Source: Chromatiaceae bacterium (GTDB taxonomy: Bacteria > Pseudomonadota > Gammaproteobacteria > Chromatiales > Chromatiaceae). Taken from it: a stretch of DNA of 64,000 nt. Of the stretch, positions 8,328-16,586 are shown in pieces. The notes below the pieces were generated by a model. That model saw only the letters and a list, made by a program, of their open reading frames with translations. It made no database searches and was not told where the DNA came from. A program made the translations under genes and the position numbers. Position 1 is the stretch's first letter, and the number at the start of each line of letters is the position of its first letter. Location of the stretch: NCBI GenBank assembly GCA_016714645.1, contig JADKCI010000005.1, positions 124,001 through 188,000 of the forward strand. Reading direction: 5' to 3'.

Positions 8328-9644
8328 ATGCCCCCCGGCCCCGCGCCACCGGCGCCCATCCGCCCCTACGCCCTCATCGACGCCAACAACTTCTACGTCA
8401 GTTGCGAGCGGGTCTTCGACTACCAGCTGCGCGACCGCCCGGTCGTGGTGCTCTCCAACAACGACGGCTGTTGCGTGGCGCGTAGTAATGAGGCCAAGGC
8501 CCTGGGGATCAGGATGGGGCAGCCTTTCTTCGAGGTGCGGGACCTGCTGGCCCAGCACCAGGGCCGCGCCCTGTCCTCCAACTATGCTCTCTATGGCGAC
8601 ATGAGTAGTCGGCTCATCCAGGTCATCGGCCAGTTCAGCCCGGAGCAGGAGGTCTATTCCATCGACGAGTCCTTTCTGCGCTTCACGCCGGGGGAGGCCG
8701 CGGGCCTGACCGCCCTGGGCGGCCAACTGCGGGCGCGGGTCCTGCAATGGACCGGCCTGCCGGTGGGGGTAGGCATCGGGGTCACCAAGACCCTGGCCAA
8801 ACTGGCCAACCGCCTGGCGAAGAAGCACCCGGACTTTGCGGCAGCGGGCGTCTGCAATCTTCTGGAGCTCGCCCCGGAGCAACAGGCCGACTACTGTACC
8901 AAGCTGGCGGTGGGTGAGGTCTGGGGCATCGGTAGCCGGTGGAGCGCCAAGCTCAACACGCTGGGGATCACGACCGTGGCCGATCTCATGCGGGCGGATG
9001 TCGCCACCGTCCAGCGCCAATTCAACGTCGTGCTGGCCCGGACGGTTATGGAATTGAATGGGATCGCCTGTCTGCAACTGGAAGCGGCCCCACCCCCTCG
9101 GCAACAGATCATTGCCTCGCGCAGCTTCGGTATCCCAGTGACCGCCTTCTCCATGCTCAGCGAGGCAGTGGCCAGCCACACCGCCCGGGCGGCGGCCAAG
9201 CTCCGGTTAGCGGGTTTAGAGGCCGGCCTGCTCCAGGTCTTCATCGGCACCAACCCCTTCAAGCCCGAGGCGCCCCAGTATCACCCCGGGGCCACGGTAC
9301 CCCTCGCCATCCCCACCGCCGATACCCCGCGGCTGCTCCGCGCTGCCCGGGCCGGCCTGCGGCAGATCTACACCCCGGGGTACGAATACAAACGGGCTGG
9401 CGTCGTGCTGCTCGAACTGGCACCGGTGGGGGCGGTGACGGGGGATCTCTTCGCCAGAACCACCCCGGCGGCGACAGCGCGTCGCGAACGGCTGATGGCG
9501 GTGCTGGACGGGGTGAACGCGCGCTGGGGGCGCGGCACCTTGCGCTATCTGGCGGAGGGGTTCGTGCAGCCCTGGCAGATGCGCCGGGCACGGATGACGC
9601 CCCGCTATACGACCTGTTGGGAGGAGTTGCCGGGGGTGGGCTAA
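8328..9644 (+). CDS. umuC: Translesion DNA polymerase V catalytic subunit (UmuC-like, Y family)
   Basis: Start ATG 8328 follows GGAG at 5-base spacing and gives 438 residues (E. coli UmuC 422). Y-family motifs are present: ALIDANNFYVSCERVF with the first metal-binding Asp, SNNDGCCVARSNEAKALG, SIDESFLRF with the catalytic Asp-Glu, the helix-hairpin-helix around VGEVWGIGSRW, and the little-finger domain with the C-terminal GTLRYLAEGFVQPWQMRR. It would copy past lesions in complex with UmuD'2 and RecA. No umuD is adjacent; upstream lie only decayed fragments, so it is an orphan here. Ten bases after its stop begins the first codons of an SRAP gene, suggesting an ancestral umuC-SRAP pair. A decayed second copy of its 3' end lies at 32868-33125. 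Confidence 0.92.
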   Translation: MPPGPAPPAPIRPYALIDANNFYVSCERVFDYQLRDRPVVVLSNNDGCCVARSNEAKALGIRMGQPFFEVRDLLAQHQGRALSSNYALYGDMSSRLIQVIGQFSPEQEVYSIDESFLRFTPGEAAGLTALGGQLRARVLQWTGLPVGVGIGVTKTLAKLANRLAKKHPDFAAAGVCNLLELAPEQQADYCTKLAVGEVWGIGSRWSAKLNTLGITTVADLMRADVATVQRQFNVVLARTVMELNGIACLQLEAAPPPRQQIIASRSFGIPVTAFSMLSEAVASHTARAAAKLRLAGLEAGLLQVFIGTNPFKPEAPQYHPGATVPLAIPTADTPRLLRAARAGLRQIYTPGYEYKRAGVVLLELAPVGAVTGDLFARTTPAATARRERLMAVLDGVNARWGRGTLRYLAEGFVQPWQMRRARMTPRYTTCWEELPGVG

Positions 9645-9679
9645 ACTATGTGGCATGTGTGGCCGCTTCGCCCTGACCC
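9613..9679 (+). repeat. 67-bp direct repeat, left copy (umuC 3' end plus SRAP 5' end)
   Basis: Identical base for base to 28843-28909. It spans the last ten umuC codons, the 10-bp gap and the first eight codons of the SRAP gene. Identity ends sharply on both sides. Together the two copies bracket about 19 kb of arsenic/metal genes. Confidence 0.95.
9655..9679 (+). pseudogene. 5' stub of an SRAP (YedK/HMCES-like) gene
   Basis: The first eight codons, MCGRFALT, match the intact SRAP gene at 28885 exactly, including the catalytic Cys2. Sequence then changes abruptly to a transposase remnant read on the other strand. It appears to be the left half of an interrupted or duplicated gene. Confidence 0.8.
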
Positions 9680-9680
9680 A

Positions 9681-10321
9681 CGCCATGCCACTCGCCGTGC
9701 TGCCATTGTCGTTCGATCAGGCGGTTAACCCCGGCGGTCTGCCGCAGCTTGAACAGATAGCGCTGCCCCATGGCTGCCATCTCGCGCATGACCCCCTCCT
9801 TGCCAAAGGCGTTGTCGCCGCGCACCCGGGTGGGGCGTTCCTCGGGGGCGAGCCGCTCGAGCAACTGACACCGGCGGGGCAGGCGGTGTTTGGCCGCGCT
9901 GGCTTTGCCGCCTTGCACCTCGACATCGAGCACCAGGCGCAGGTTGCCGATCCAGTAGGTATGCAGGGGTATGGCTTGGTTCGGTCACGTGCGCATAGCG
10001 CCGCTGCCCATCCAGGATCGACAGCAGCCAGGTGCCGAGGACGTTCCCCACCTCGGGCGCGTTGGGGCTCGTGTAGGCCATCGGACAGCCATCCACCCAG
10101 CGCGCGAACAGCCCCGAGACGTCCAGAAACTCGGCAAAGAACACCAACTGCCCCAGGGCGGTGGCGCTGCCGCCTTCGTCCCAGCGAACGTGAAACCGAC
10201 CGCCGGGGGTCGCCACGCGCAACACCTCCGCCGCTCGCTCCTGCTGCTCCTGCTGCTGCTCCTGCCAGGCGCTATCGACCGCTTTGACCAGAGCCTTTTG
10301 CTCAAACACCCCCTCACCCAT
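9681..10321 (-). pseudogene. Internally deleted and frameshifted DDE transposase remnant
   Basis: On the minus strand, an N-terminal part (10321 to about 9990) reads GGRFHVRWDEGGSATALGQ and PEVGNVLGTWLLSILDGQRR. The frame then jumps to a C-terminal part (about 9970 to 9681) with YWIGNLRLVLDVEVQGGKA, RGDNAFGKEGVMREMAAMGQ and YLFKLRQTAGV. The central catalytic region is missing and the parts are in different frames, so it cannot be active. The C-terminal end runs into the SRAP stub. It resembles IS4/IS1380-group DDE transposases; the exact family is not assignable by eye. No inverted repeats were found. Confidence 0.75.
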
Positions 10322-10548
10322 TGGGTGACCCTCCTGTTCTGATGCAAGCCCGCTCCCGCACTGAGCTTACAGCCGTTCTGTCGAAGTCAACTGAGGAAAA
10401 TAGGTTTATGCGTCGCTGCGTGAGCCCCAGCCAATCTGAGGACGGCTGGAGTCGCCAAATCTGACTGATTGCCAGCCCCTGGGAGCAACCCCCAGGGGCA
10501 ACCAACCGAAGCCGCCCCCGCGGCCACTTTCCACGAGGAGTGATCCAG

Positions 10549-10902
10549 ATGACAAGAAGCTTTCGTTCCCTTTCCACGGCCCTGTTGTTCGGGGCCGTCT
10601 GCGCCCTGCCCATCTCGGCCAACGCCCTGACGAGCATGAGCGGCGAGTGGGAGAAGGACGTGGATGTCACCGGGGCGACCCAGGATGACTATCGCAAGGT
10701 GCTGGGCTCGGACTTGGCCAAGAAGATCGTGATTTATTGCGGCTTTACCAAGTGCGGGCGCTCCCATAACGCGGCTACCTGGGCCAAGAAGCTGGGCTAC
10801 ACTAATGTTTATCGCGCTCCCGACGGCATCACCGCCTGGAAGGATCTGGGATATCCTTACCTGGTGGTGCCCAACAAGGGCAATGTCTATCCCAACAAAT
10901 AG
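10549..10902 (+). CDS. Exported single-domain rhodanese-like protein
   Basis: ATG 10549 is chosen because GAGGAG lies 8 bases upstream; a GTG at 10540 would leave no ribosome-binding site. The 117-residue product has a signal peptide (LSTALLFGAVCALPISANA). The rhodanese core ends with KIVIYCGFTKCGRSHNAA, where the first Cys is the expected sulfur-carrying residue, then GYTNVYRAPDGITAWKDLGYP. The domain is short, with only about 25 residues between signal and active-site strand. Probable role: periplasmic sulfane-sulfur or thiol handling. It precedes a second exported sulfurtransferase in the same direction. Confidence 0.75.
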   Translation: MTRSFRSLSTALLFGAVCALPISANALTSMSGEWEKDVDVTGATQDDYRKVLGSDLAKKIVIYCGFTKCGRSHNAATWAKKLGYTNVYRAPDGITAWKDLGYPYLVVPNKGNVYPNK

Positions 10903-10930
10903 CCCTTAGGCGCCCCGCACCTAACCCTTG

Positions 10931-10950
10931 CCCGCCATCGGCGGGGCATT
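10931..10950 (+). terminator. Weak hairpin between the two rhodanese genes
   Basis: CCCGCC-ATC-GGCGGG (10931-10945) forms a 6-bp GC stem followed by GCATTTGCTT, a poor T tract. It could attenuate readthrough from the single-domain rhodanese into the next gene. Confidence 0.3.
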
Positions 10951-10983
10951 TGCTTGATGTCATCGAAACACAAGGAGCCCCCG

Positions 10984-11910
10984 ATGTTGAGACGTTTGCT
11001 GATTCCAGTCCTCCTGTCTCTTCTCACCTTCGCCCCCGCCCACGCCGCCCGCGACTTTCTGGTCGACGCCGACTGGCTGGCCGCCGAGCAGGCCAACAAC
11101 CCCAAGGTCATCATCCTTGAGGTGCGCTATCACCCCCATCGCTATTTCACCGTCGGCCACATCCCCGGTGCCATCCAAGTGCAGCGATTCAAGGATCTGG
11201 GCGACAACGACGGTCGTTCCATCATGCTCTTCCCTTCCCAGGAGGACTTCCAGGCCACTCTGCGCCGCTGGGGCGTGAATGATGACTCCACTCTGGTGAT
11301 CTACGACGACTCCCGCTCCGCCCTGGCCGCTCGTCTTTACTACCTGCTGGGGCTCTACGGCTTCGACATGGCGCGCGTCAGGGTACTCGATGGCGGCGCC
11401 CTGGAGTGGAGTGGTTTTAACGATCTGACCAAGGAGCCCAGCCAGGCACCGGCCCCAGGCGGCGTCACCCTCAAACCCGCCAATCCCGCGCTATTCGTGC
11501 GCTGGGAGCAGGTTTATGACGACGTGGTCTCCCGTCGCGATCCCGGCGTGGTGCTTGTGGATGCCCGGCCCGCCGAGATGTACAGCGGTCAAATCATCCG
11601 CCATGCGGTACAGGGTGGGCATATCCCCGGCGCCCTCAACGTCGTTTCCCTGGATGGCACCGATCCGCTGACCCAAAAGTGGCGCAACGAGGGCGAACTG
11701 GCGGAGTTTTACCAGAAGGTACCCAAGGATAAAACCGTCTACCTCTATTGCCACGACGGCTTCCGCATGAGCCTCGGCTGGTTGCAACTCCACGCCCTGG
11801 GTTACCAGGACATTCGGCTGCTGGATGGCGGCTGGGGGGTCTGGGATCGCGCCTTCACCCTGCCAGTGGTCAAGGGCGAAGAACCTTATGACGAGGAGTT
11901 CGCCCTTTAG
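10984..11910 (+). CDS. Periplasmic tandem-rhodanese sulfurtransferase (thiosulfate / 3-mercaptopyruvate type)
   Basis: ATG 10984 follows AAGGAG and starts a signal peptide (LLIPVLLSLLTFAPAHA), giving 308 residues. Earlier in-frame TTG and ATG codons near 10954 would bury the signal. The N-terminal inactive rhodanese contains YHPHRYFTVGHIPGAI and SRSALAARLYYLLGLYG. The C-terminal catalytic domain has GHIPGALNVVSLDG and the active-site loop YLYCHDGFRMS with the persulfide Cys. The enzyme transfers sulfane sulfur to cyanide or thiols in vitro. Its export suggests a role in periplasmic sulfur chemistry, fitting a sulfur-oxidising host. Confidence 0.88.
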   Translation: MLRRLLIPVLLSLLTFAPAHAARDFLVDADWLAAEQANNPKVIILEVRYHPHRYFTVGHIPGAIQVQRFKDLGDNDGRSIMLFPSQEDFQATLRRWGVNDDSTLVIYDDSRSALAARLYYLLGLYGFDMARVRVLDGGALEWSGFNDLTKEPSQAPAPGGVTLKPANPALFVRWEQVYDDVVSRRDPGVVLVDARPAEMYSGQIIRHAVQGGHIPGALNVVSLDGTDPLTQKWRNEGELAEFYQKVPKDKTVYLYCHDGFRMSLGWLQLHALGYQDIRLLDGGWGVWDRAFTLPVVKGEEPYDEEFAL

Positions 11911-11966
11911 GTAAGCGATCTGGCATGGGCCAGGCGGCAGCCGCCATCCGGTCCGGTGAAACGGGC

Positions 11967-12140
11967 CTACTTGTTCCCCTCCTCCTTGGTGAAGAGGCCG
12001 ATTTCATACTCCAGGTTGTAATGACCGAAGACGAGATTGGCCTCATGCGTGAGTTCCTCGAACAAGTCCTGAGGATCCTCGCCCGCCGCGATCCGTTGGT
12101 TGACCAGGGTCTCGAGCGCCTCTTTAAAGCTGCCAGCCAT
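11967..12140 (-). CDS. Small acidic protein of unknown function (57 aa)
   Basis: On the minus strand, ATG at 12140 follows GGAGG at 6-base spacing and opens a 57-residue frame. It starts MAGSFKEALETLVNQRIAAG, continues with DPQDLFEELTHEANLVFGHY and ends EIGLFTKEEGNK. The product is acidic, predicted helical, and lacks a signal peptide or Cys. The strong ribosome-binding site and ordinary codon use support it as real. It converges with the sulfurtransferase gene. I do not recognise a family. Confidence 0.6.
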   Translation of the reverse strand: MAGSFKEALETLVNQRIAAGEDPQDLFEELTHEANLVFGHYNLEYEIGLFTKEEGNK

Positions 12141-12348
12141 GATGACCTCCCATTGATGTGTGACCCGCTATCAAGTCTAGCAGCCCCCCGATGATCGACT
12201 GGGTAAAGGGGGTGCCCGGAAGGCAGAAACTAGGCAGGGCTCGCGAAAGATCGGCTTACCCGAGACCGAGGCAAAGCCGGGCCTGGTGGGTGACCTCAAG
12301 GGCCTCGTCGCCACCCTGACCCTATGCTGCCCCCCGAGTAAAAAAGTC

Positions 12349-12377
12349 TTGTCCATGTATGCGCCAGAACGTATATT
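12349..12377 (+). promoter_or_regulatory. Candidate sigma-70 promoter for gapdh-arsJ
   Basis: TTGTCC (12349-12354), a 17-bp spacer and TATATT (12372-12377) precede the gapdh ATG by about 45 bases. No arsR gene or obvious ArsR-type dyad was seen nearby, so arsenic control would have to come from elsewhere. Confidence 0.5.
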
Positions 12378-12422
12378 AAGCCCCGCAGATATTCAATCCA
12401 CCTCCACGGGAGTAACAAGCAG

Positions 12423-13433
12423 ATGGCTATTCGTGTTGGCATCAACGGCTTTGGTCGCATGGGCAAACTGGGCTTCCGCGCTGGCTGGGGCAGCCCCGAG
12501 TATGAGATCGTCCACGTCAATGAAATCAAGGGCGATGCCGTCTGCCAAGCCCACCTGCTGGAATTCGATTCGGTCCACGGCCGCTGGTGCCGTGACCAGA
12601 TCAGCTCCCGGTCCGATGCCCTCATCGTCGCAGGCCAGGAGGTCGGCTTCAGCATGGGCCCCACCCTCGAGGAGATCGACTGGGGCGCAAAGGGCATCGA
12701 TATCGTCGTGGACTGCACGGGGCGCTTCAAGACCGCGGAGGCCCTCCAGCCCTATTTCAATCAGGGCGTCAAGAAGGTGGTGGTGTCCGCCCCGGTGCCC
12801 GATCCGGCCCTCAACCTCGTCTATGGGGTCAACGACCACCTCTACGACCCGGCCGTCCATGACATCGTCACCGCCGCCTCCTGCACCACCAACTGCCTGG
12901 CGCCGGTGGTCAAGGTTATGCACGAGAAGATCGGCATCCTGCGCGGCTGCATGACCACCATTCACGACATCACCAATACCCAGACCATCGTCGATCGCGG
13001 CCATAAGGACCTGCGCCGCGCCCGCGCCCTGGGACAATCCCTGATCCCCACCACCACCGGCTCCGCCAAGGCCATCACCAAGATCTTCCCCGAACTGACC
13101 GGCAAGCTCAACGGCCACGCCGTGCGCGTGCCCTTGTTGAATGCCTCCCTCACCGACTTCGTGTTCGAGGCGGCCCGGCCCGTGACGGCGGAGGAGGTCA
13201 ATGCCCTCTTCAAGGAGGCCGCCGCCGGCGAGCTCAAGGATATTCTGGGTTACGAGGAACGGCCCCTGGTCTCCGTCGATTTCAAAGGCGATCCACGCTC
13301 CTCCATCATCGATGCCCTCTCCACCCTGGTGGTCGATGGTACCCAGGTCAAGATCTACGCCTGGTACGACAACGAGTGGGGCTATGTAAACCGCATGATG
13401 GATATCACCCGCAAGCTGGCGCGGATGATGTAG
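12423..13433 (+). CDS. ArsJ-associated glyceraldehyde-3-phosphate dehydrogenase
   Basis: The 336-residue protein has the Rossmann start VGINGFGRMGKLGF, the catalytic Cys in ASCTTNCLAPV, and the C-terminal YDNEWGYVNRMMDI. Several features (HVNEIKGDAVCQAHLLEFDSVHGRW) match the GAPDH branch paired with ArsJ rather than the glycolytic one. The known role is to use arsenate in place of phosphate, making 1-arseno-3-phosphoglycerate, which ArsJ exports; the product then decays outside to arsenate. arsJ starts two bases after this stop, indicating one transcription and translation unit. A GGGAG site lies about 10 bases before the ATG. Confidence 0.9.
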   Translation: MAIRVGINGFGRMGKLGFRAGWGSPEYEIVHVNEIKGDAVCQAHLLEFDSVHGRWCRDQISSRSDALIVAGQEVGFSMGPTLEEIDWGAKGIDIVVDCTGRFKTAEALQPYFNQGVKKVVVSAPVPDPALNLVYGVNDHLYDPAVHDIVTAASCTTNCLAPVVKVMHEKIGILRGCMTTIHDITNTQTIVDRGHKDLRRARALGQSLIPTTTGSAKAITKIFPELTGKLNGHAVRVPLLNASLTDFVFEAARPVTAEEVNALFKEAAAGELKDILGYEERPLVSVDFKGDPRSSIIDALSTLVVDGTQVKIYAWYDNEWGYVNRMMDITRKLARMM

Positions 13434-13435
13434 CC

Positions 13436-14668
13436 ATGGATGCCGCCCTGCGCACCTACCTGGTTGTCACCGGCGCCTATTGGGGCTTTACCCTGACGGA
13501 CGGGGCCATCCACATGCTGGTGGTCCTGCACTTCCACAATCAGGGTTTCAGTCCCCTGGAGATCGCCTTCCTCTTTCTCCTCTACGAGGTGTTCGGCATC
13601 ATCACCAATGGCTTGGGGGGCTGGATCGCCTCCCATGTCGGCCTCAACCGCACCATGGTCGCCGGCGGCTTCCTCCAGGTCCTGGCCCTGGGCATGCTGG
13701 CGGTGGACCCAGCCTGGTTGACCGTGTCCTATGTGATGACCGCCATGGCCCTGTCCGGCATCGCCAAGGACCTCAACAAGATGAGCGCCAAGTCCAGCGT
13801 CAAGATGGTGGTGCCCAAGGGGGCGGACGCCGAGACGCGGCTGTTCAAGTATGTGGCCATCCTCACCGGGTCGAAAAACACCCTCAAGGGCGTCGGCTTC
13901 TTCCTGGGCGGCCTGCTGCTCTATACCGTGGGCTTCCGGTGGGCCCTGGCGGGCATGGCGGCCTGCCTCTTTTTCCTCTATCTCTATGTGGCCTGGGCCC
14001 TGCCGTCCGGGCTGGGGACCACCAAGGTCAAGGCCAAGATCAGCCAGATCTTCTCCAAGACCCGGGAGATCAATATCCTCTCCGGGGCGCGCTTCTTCCT
14101 CTTTGGCGCGCGGGATGTCTGGTTCGTGGTGGGCCTGCCGGTCTTTCTCGCCTCCGTGACCGGCTGGAACCATCTGGAAGTCGGTAGTTTCCTGGCCCTC
14201 TGGGTGGTGGCCTATGGTTTCGTCCAGGCGGGGGCCCCGGCCCTGTTGCGCCAGGGTCATGGCGGCCAGGGACCCCAGGGCAAGAGTGCCCGGAACTGGG
14301 CCCTGCTGCTGGCGGTCTTCCCCGCCGGCATCGCCCTGGCCTTGATGAAGGGCCTGGACCCGGGCCTGTCGCTGATCATCGGCCTCTTTGCCTTTGGGGC
14401 CGTCTTCGCCATCAACTCCGCCGTCCATTCCTACCTCATCCTGGCCTACTCGGACCAGGATAAGGTGGCCATGAACGTGGGCTTCTATTACATGGCCAAT
14501 GCCGCCGGCCGGCTGACGGGGACGGTGCTGTCGGGCTGGGTCTATCAGACCCAGGGTCTGGTGGGCTGCCTCTGGGTGTCCACAGCCTTTGTGCTGGCGG
14601 CGGCGCTGATCTCCTTCCTGCTGCCGCCGGTAAAGGGGGAGGCGGTGGCGGGCCAGCCGGCGGGCTGA
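13436..14668 (+). CDS. arsJ: Organoarsenical efflux MFS transporter ArsJ
   Basis: ATG 13436 lies two bases after the gapdh stop, giving 410 residues. The sequence opens TYLVVTGAYWGFTLTDGAIH and continues HFHNQGFSPLEIAFLFLLYE, characteristic of ArsJ within the major facilitator superfamily. About eleven to twelve hydrophobic segments are visible. A conserved cytoplasmic stretch, AKDLNKMSAKSSVK, sits between the fourth and fifth segments. Established function: export of 1-arseno-3-phosphoglycerate made by the partner GAPDH, giving arsenate tolerance without reduction to arsenite. Tight spacing with gapdh is the normal arrangement. The sequence shows no break. Confidence 0.92.
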   Translation: MDAALRTYLVVTGAYWGFTLTDGAIHMLVVLHFHNQGFSPLEIAFLFLLYEVFGIITNGLGGWIASHVGLNRTMVAGGFLQVLALGMLAVDPAWLTVSYVMTAMALSGIAKDLNKMSAKSSVKMVVPKGADAETRLFKYVAILTGSKNTLKGVGFFLGGLLLYTVGFRWALAGMAACLFFLYLYVAWALPSGLGTTKVKAKISQIFSKTREINILSGARFFLFGARDVWFVVGLPVFLASVTGWNHLEVGSFLALWVVAYGFVQAGAPALLRQGHGGQGPQGKSARNWALLLAVFPAGIALALMKGLDPGLSLIIGLFAFGAVFAINSAVHSYLILAYSDQDKVAMNVGFYYMANAAGRLTGTVLSGWVYQTQGLVGCLWVSTAFVLAAALISFLLPPVKGEAVAGQPAG

Positions 14669-14997
14669 GCCGGCCGTCATCCGGGCGTGGGCCCGGCCGG
14701 TCACGCCGGTGGCGGGTCGCCCACGCAGGGTTGGGCGGTCAGCACCCCTGAGGCATGGGTCTCTTGCCTCATGGATGTCGCCCGCAAACGCAGGGCTGTA
14801 CCCCCGGGCGAACGGGCCGGTCGTTGGTTGCCGGTTGCTCGAGAGCTATGCGGTGATGGACGGACGGATGATAGATTTTAAGCTTTAGAAGCGTAGGAGC
14901 CGGCCCCGTGCCTCGGCACGTTGCAATTTGGTTGGTTTGCCCCTACTTTCGTCAACTGTAATAACACCCTCCCAGGTTCTAAACACGACGTTCCAGC
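14669..14997. other. Intergenic region between arsJ and the metal-efflux genes
   Basis: About 330 bp without a supportable gene. Just after arsJ, a GC-rich dyad (CCGGCC...GGCCGG, about 14670-14700) could end transcription, but no T tract follows. A short hairpin CGTGCC-TC-GGCACG lies near 14910. The stretch TTTCGTCAACTGTAATAACACC (written here only for location, 14953-14974) is AT-richer and may hold the promoter of the next operon; no clear -35/-10 pair was identified. Confidence 0.4.
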
Positions 14998-15306
14998 ATG
15001 CTCCGGCGCTTCCTCATATCCATCTTGGCCCTTACGCTTCTCGGTTACGGGATCGCCTGGGCTCACGCCGCCCCAGGGCACGATGGGGCCTTGGGGACAT
15101 CGGCGTCGTCACACTGGACCTCGACTGATACCGAACATACCACCCCCGGCTGTCATCACATCTGCCACGCGAGCCTTCACTTGGTGGGACTCCACCAATG
15201 GCAACCGACCATCGGTGCCTTAGCGGCCGATCGCTTTGTCCGTCCCGCCGGTGGTGTGCTCCTGACGCGCCCGCGCTGCCCCCCGCTGAAACCGCCGCGG
15301 TCCTGA
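14998..15306 (+). CDS. Small exported His/Cys-containing protein preceding an HME efflux system
   Basis: This 102-residue frame starts with a signal-like segment (LRRFLISILALTLLGYGIAWAHA). It contains a His- and Cys-rich stretch with CHHICHASLHLVGLHQW and several other His residues. Small exported proteins of this kind often precede czc/cus-type genes and may bind metal in the periplasm, but I cannot assign a named family. The ribosome-binding site is weak. It is 70 bp before the membrane-fusion gene, same strand. The C-terminus is Arg/Pro-rich and may be nonfunctional. Confidence 0.5.
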   Translation: MLRRFLISILALTLLGYGIAWAHAAPGHDGALGTSASSHWTSTDTEHTTPGCHHICHASLHLVGLHQWQPTIGALAADRFVRPAGGVLLTRPRCPPLKPPRS

Positions 15307-15376
15307 TTCGATCGACAGAATGGCAGTCGCGCCGGGTGCGCGGCTGAGCCGCTTTCCCGGATCGAGGACGCTTTCT

Positions 15377-16576
15377 ATGGACTATTTTCATCCCGCCGCG
15401 GCACCACCGCGCGCGCTCGTTAACTTTTCGTTTGCCTGGCTGCTCGCTGTCTCATTGGCCGGAGTGCCAGCGACTCTAATGGCCGCGGCCGATGCGCCCA
15501 CGCCGCTCCGGGAGGCCGACGCCCCCAGCACCGGACACGAACTCGGGGCCGAGTCGCCCCCGCGGGTCGAACTCACACCCGAGCAGCGTCGTACCCTGGG
15601 GTTGGCCACCCAGTCGCTGACGGCGCGCCCCATCGGCGATGGCCTGCGCGCCCCCGGCGAGGTGCGCCTGAACGCCTACGCTACCGCTCAGGTCACGCCG
15701 CGCATCGCGGCCCAAGTGGTCGCACGCCATGCGCGCCTGGGCGATCGCGTAGTGCCGGGCCAAACGCTGGTGACCCTGTCCAGCGTAGACCTAGCCGAGG
15801 CCCAGGGTGATCTGGTGGTCGCAGAACTCGAGTGGGAGCGTCTGGACAAGATCAAGGATAAGTTCGTGTCCGACAAGGAGTATCTGCAGGCCAGCGTGGC
15901 ACGCCAGAAGGCCCGTTCGCGGGTCCTCGCCTTCGGCATGACCCAGCCGCAGATCGCGGCCTTGTTGGCGAACGCCGCGGGGCGCGCCGATGGCACCTTC
16001 GAACTCTTGGCACCGCAGGCTGGGACCCTGATCCAGGACGATTTCATCCTGGGAGAACAGGTGCAGCCGGGGCGGCTGCTGTTTGAAATTACTGACGAAT
16101 CCGTGCGCTGGGTCGAGGCGCAAGTGGCGCCCGAGGACGCGGCGCGGGTCGCCGTGGGCGATCGGGCGCGCGTCGCCTTTGGAAACGACACGATCTGGCT
16201 CGACGGACAGGTGATCCAAATCCATCACCGGCTGGACGAGACCACGCGCACCCAGGCGGTCCGCATTGAGGTCCCCGACCCGGGGCATCGGCTCCACCCG
16301 GGAGTGTTCGTCGACATTGAAGTCCTGGTTGGCGCGTCCGCGCCGGTGCTGGCGATCCCCGAGACCGCGGTGCTGCGCAGTCCGGACGGGGACTGGCAGG
16401 TGTTCGTGGCCGAGGGCGAGGATACCTTCAAGCCGGTCGAGGTCGAACTGGTTCGCACGGTGGGCGGATTGGCCGTGATCGAGGGCCTGGCGGCCGGCAC
16501 CCAGGTCGTGACCCAGGGTGCCTTCTTCCTCCAGTCTGAACTCGCCAAAGGCGGGTTCGACCCCCACGGCCACTGA
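15377..16576 (+). CDS. RND efflux membrane-fusion protein (CzcB/CusB-like, HlyD family)
   Basis: ATG 15377 gives 399 residues with a signal peptide ending around GVPATLMAAA; an ATG at 15320 would add an Arg-rich leader and is less likely. The barrel-sandwich and hairpin parts are visible: LRAPGEVRLNAYATAQVTPR, RLGDRVVPGQTLVTLSSVDL, ELLAPQAGTLIQDDFILGEQ, then the beta-barrel HRLDETTRTQAVRIEV. It would bridge the inner-membrane pump encoded 10 bases downstream to an outer-membrane channel. No channel (CzcC/CusC) or CusF-like chaperone is in the window, so the third component must be supplied elsewhere. Substrate is not readable from this subunit. Confidence 0.88.
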   Translation: MDYFHPAAAPPRALVNFSFAWLLAVSLAGVPATLMAAADAPTPLREADAPSTGHELGAESPPRVELTPEQRRTLGLATQSLTARPIGDGLRAPGEVRLNAYATAQVTPRIAAQVVARHARLGDRVVPGQTLVTLSSVDLAEAQGDLVVAELEWERLDKIKDKFVSDKEYLQASVARQKARSRVLAFGMTQPQIAALLANAAGRADGTFELLAPQAGTLIQDDFILGEQVQPGRLLFEITDESVRWVEAQVAPEDAARVAVGDRARVAFGNDTIWLDGQVIQIHHRLDETTRTQAVRIEVPDPGHRLHPGVFVDIEVLVGASAPVLAIPETAVLRSPDGDWQVFVAEGEDTFKPVEVELVRTVGGLAVIEGLAAGTQVVTQGAFFLQSELAKGGFDPHGH

Positions 16577-16586
16577 GGAGGCGGCG

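Noticed and set aside
12190..12340. Possible riboswitch between the small gene and gapdh
   Set aside because: GC-rich with some pairing potential, but it did not match the conserved cores I checked (c-di-GMP-I, cobalamin, molybdopterin, TPP).
13382..14704. 440-codon antisense frame opposite arsJ
   Set aside because: A shadow of arsJ with repetitive low-information sequence and no ribosome-binding site.
14687..14881. 64-codon frame after arsJ
   Set aside because: No ribosome-binding site, no recognisable motif, and amino-acid composition typical of random GC-rich DNA.
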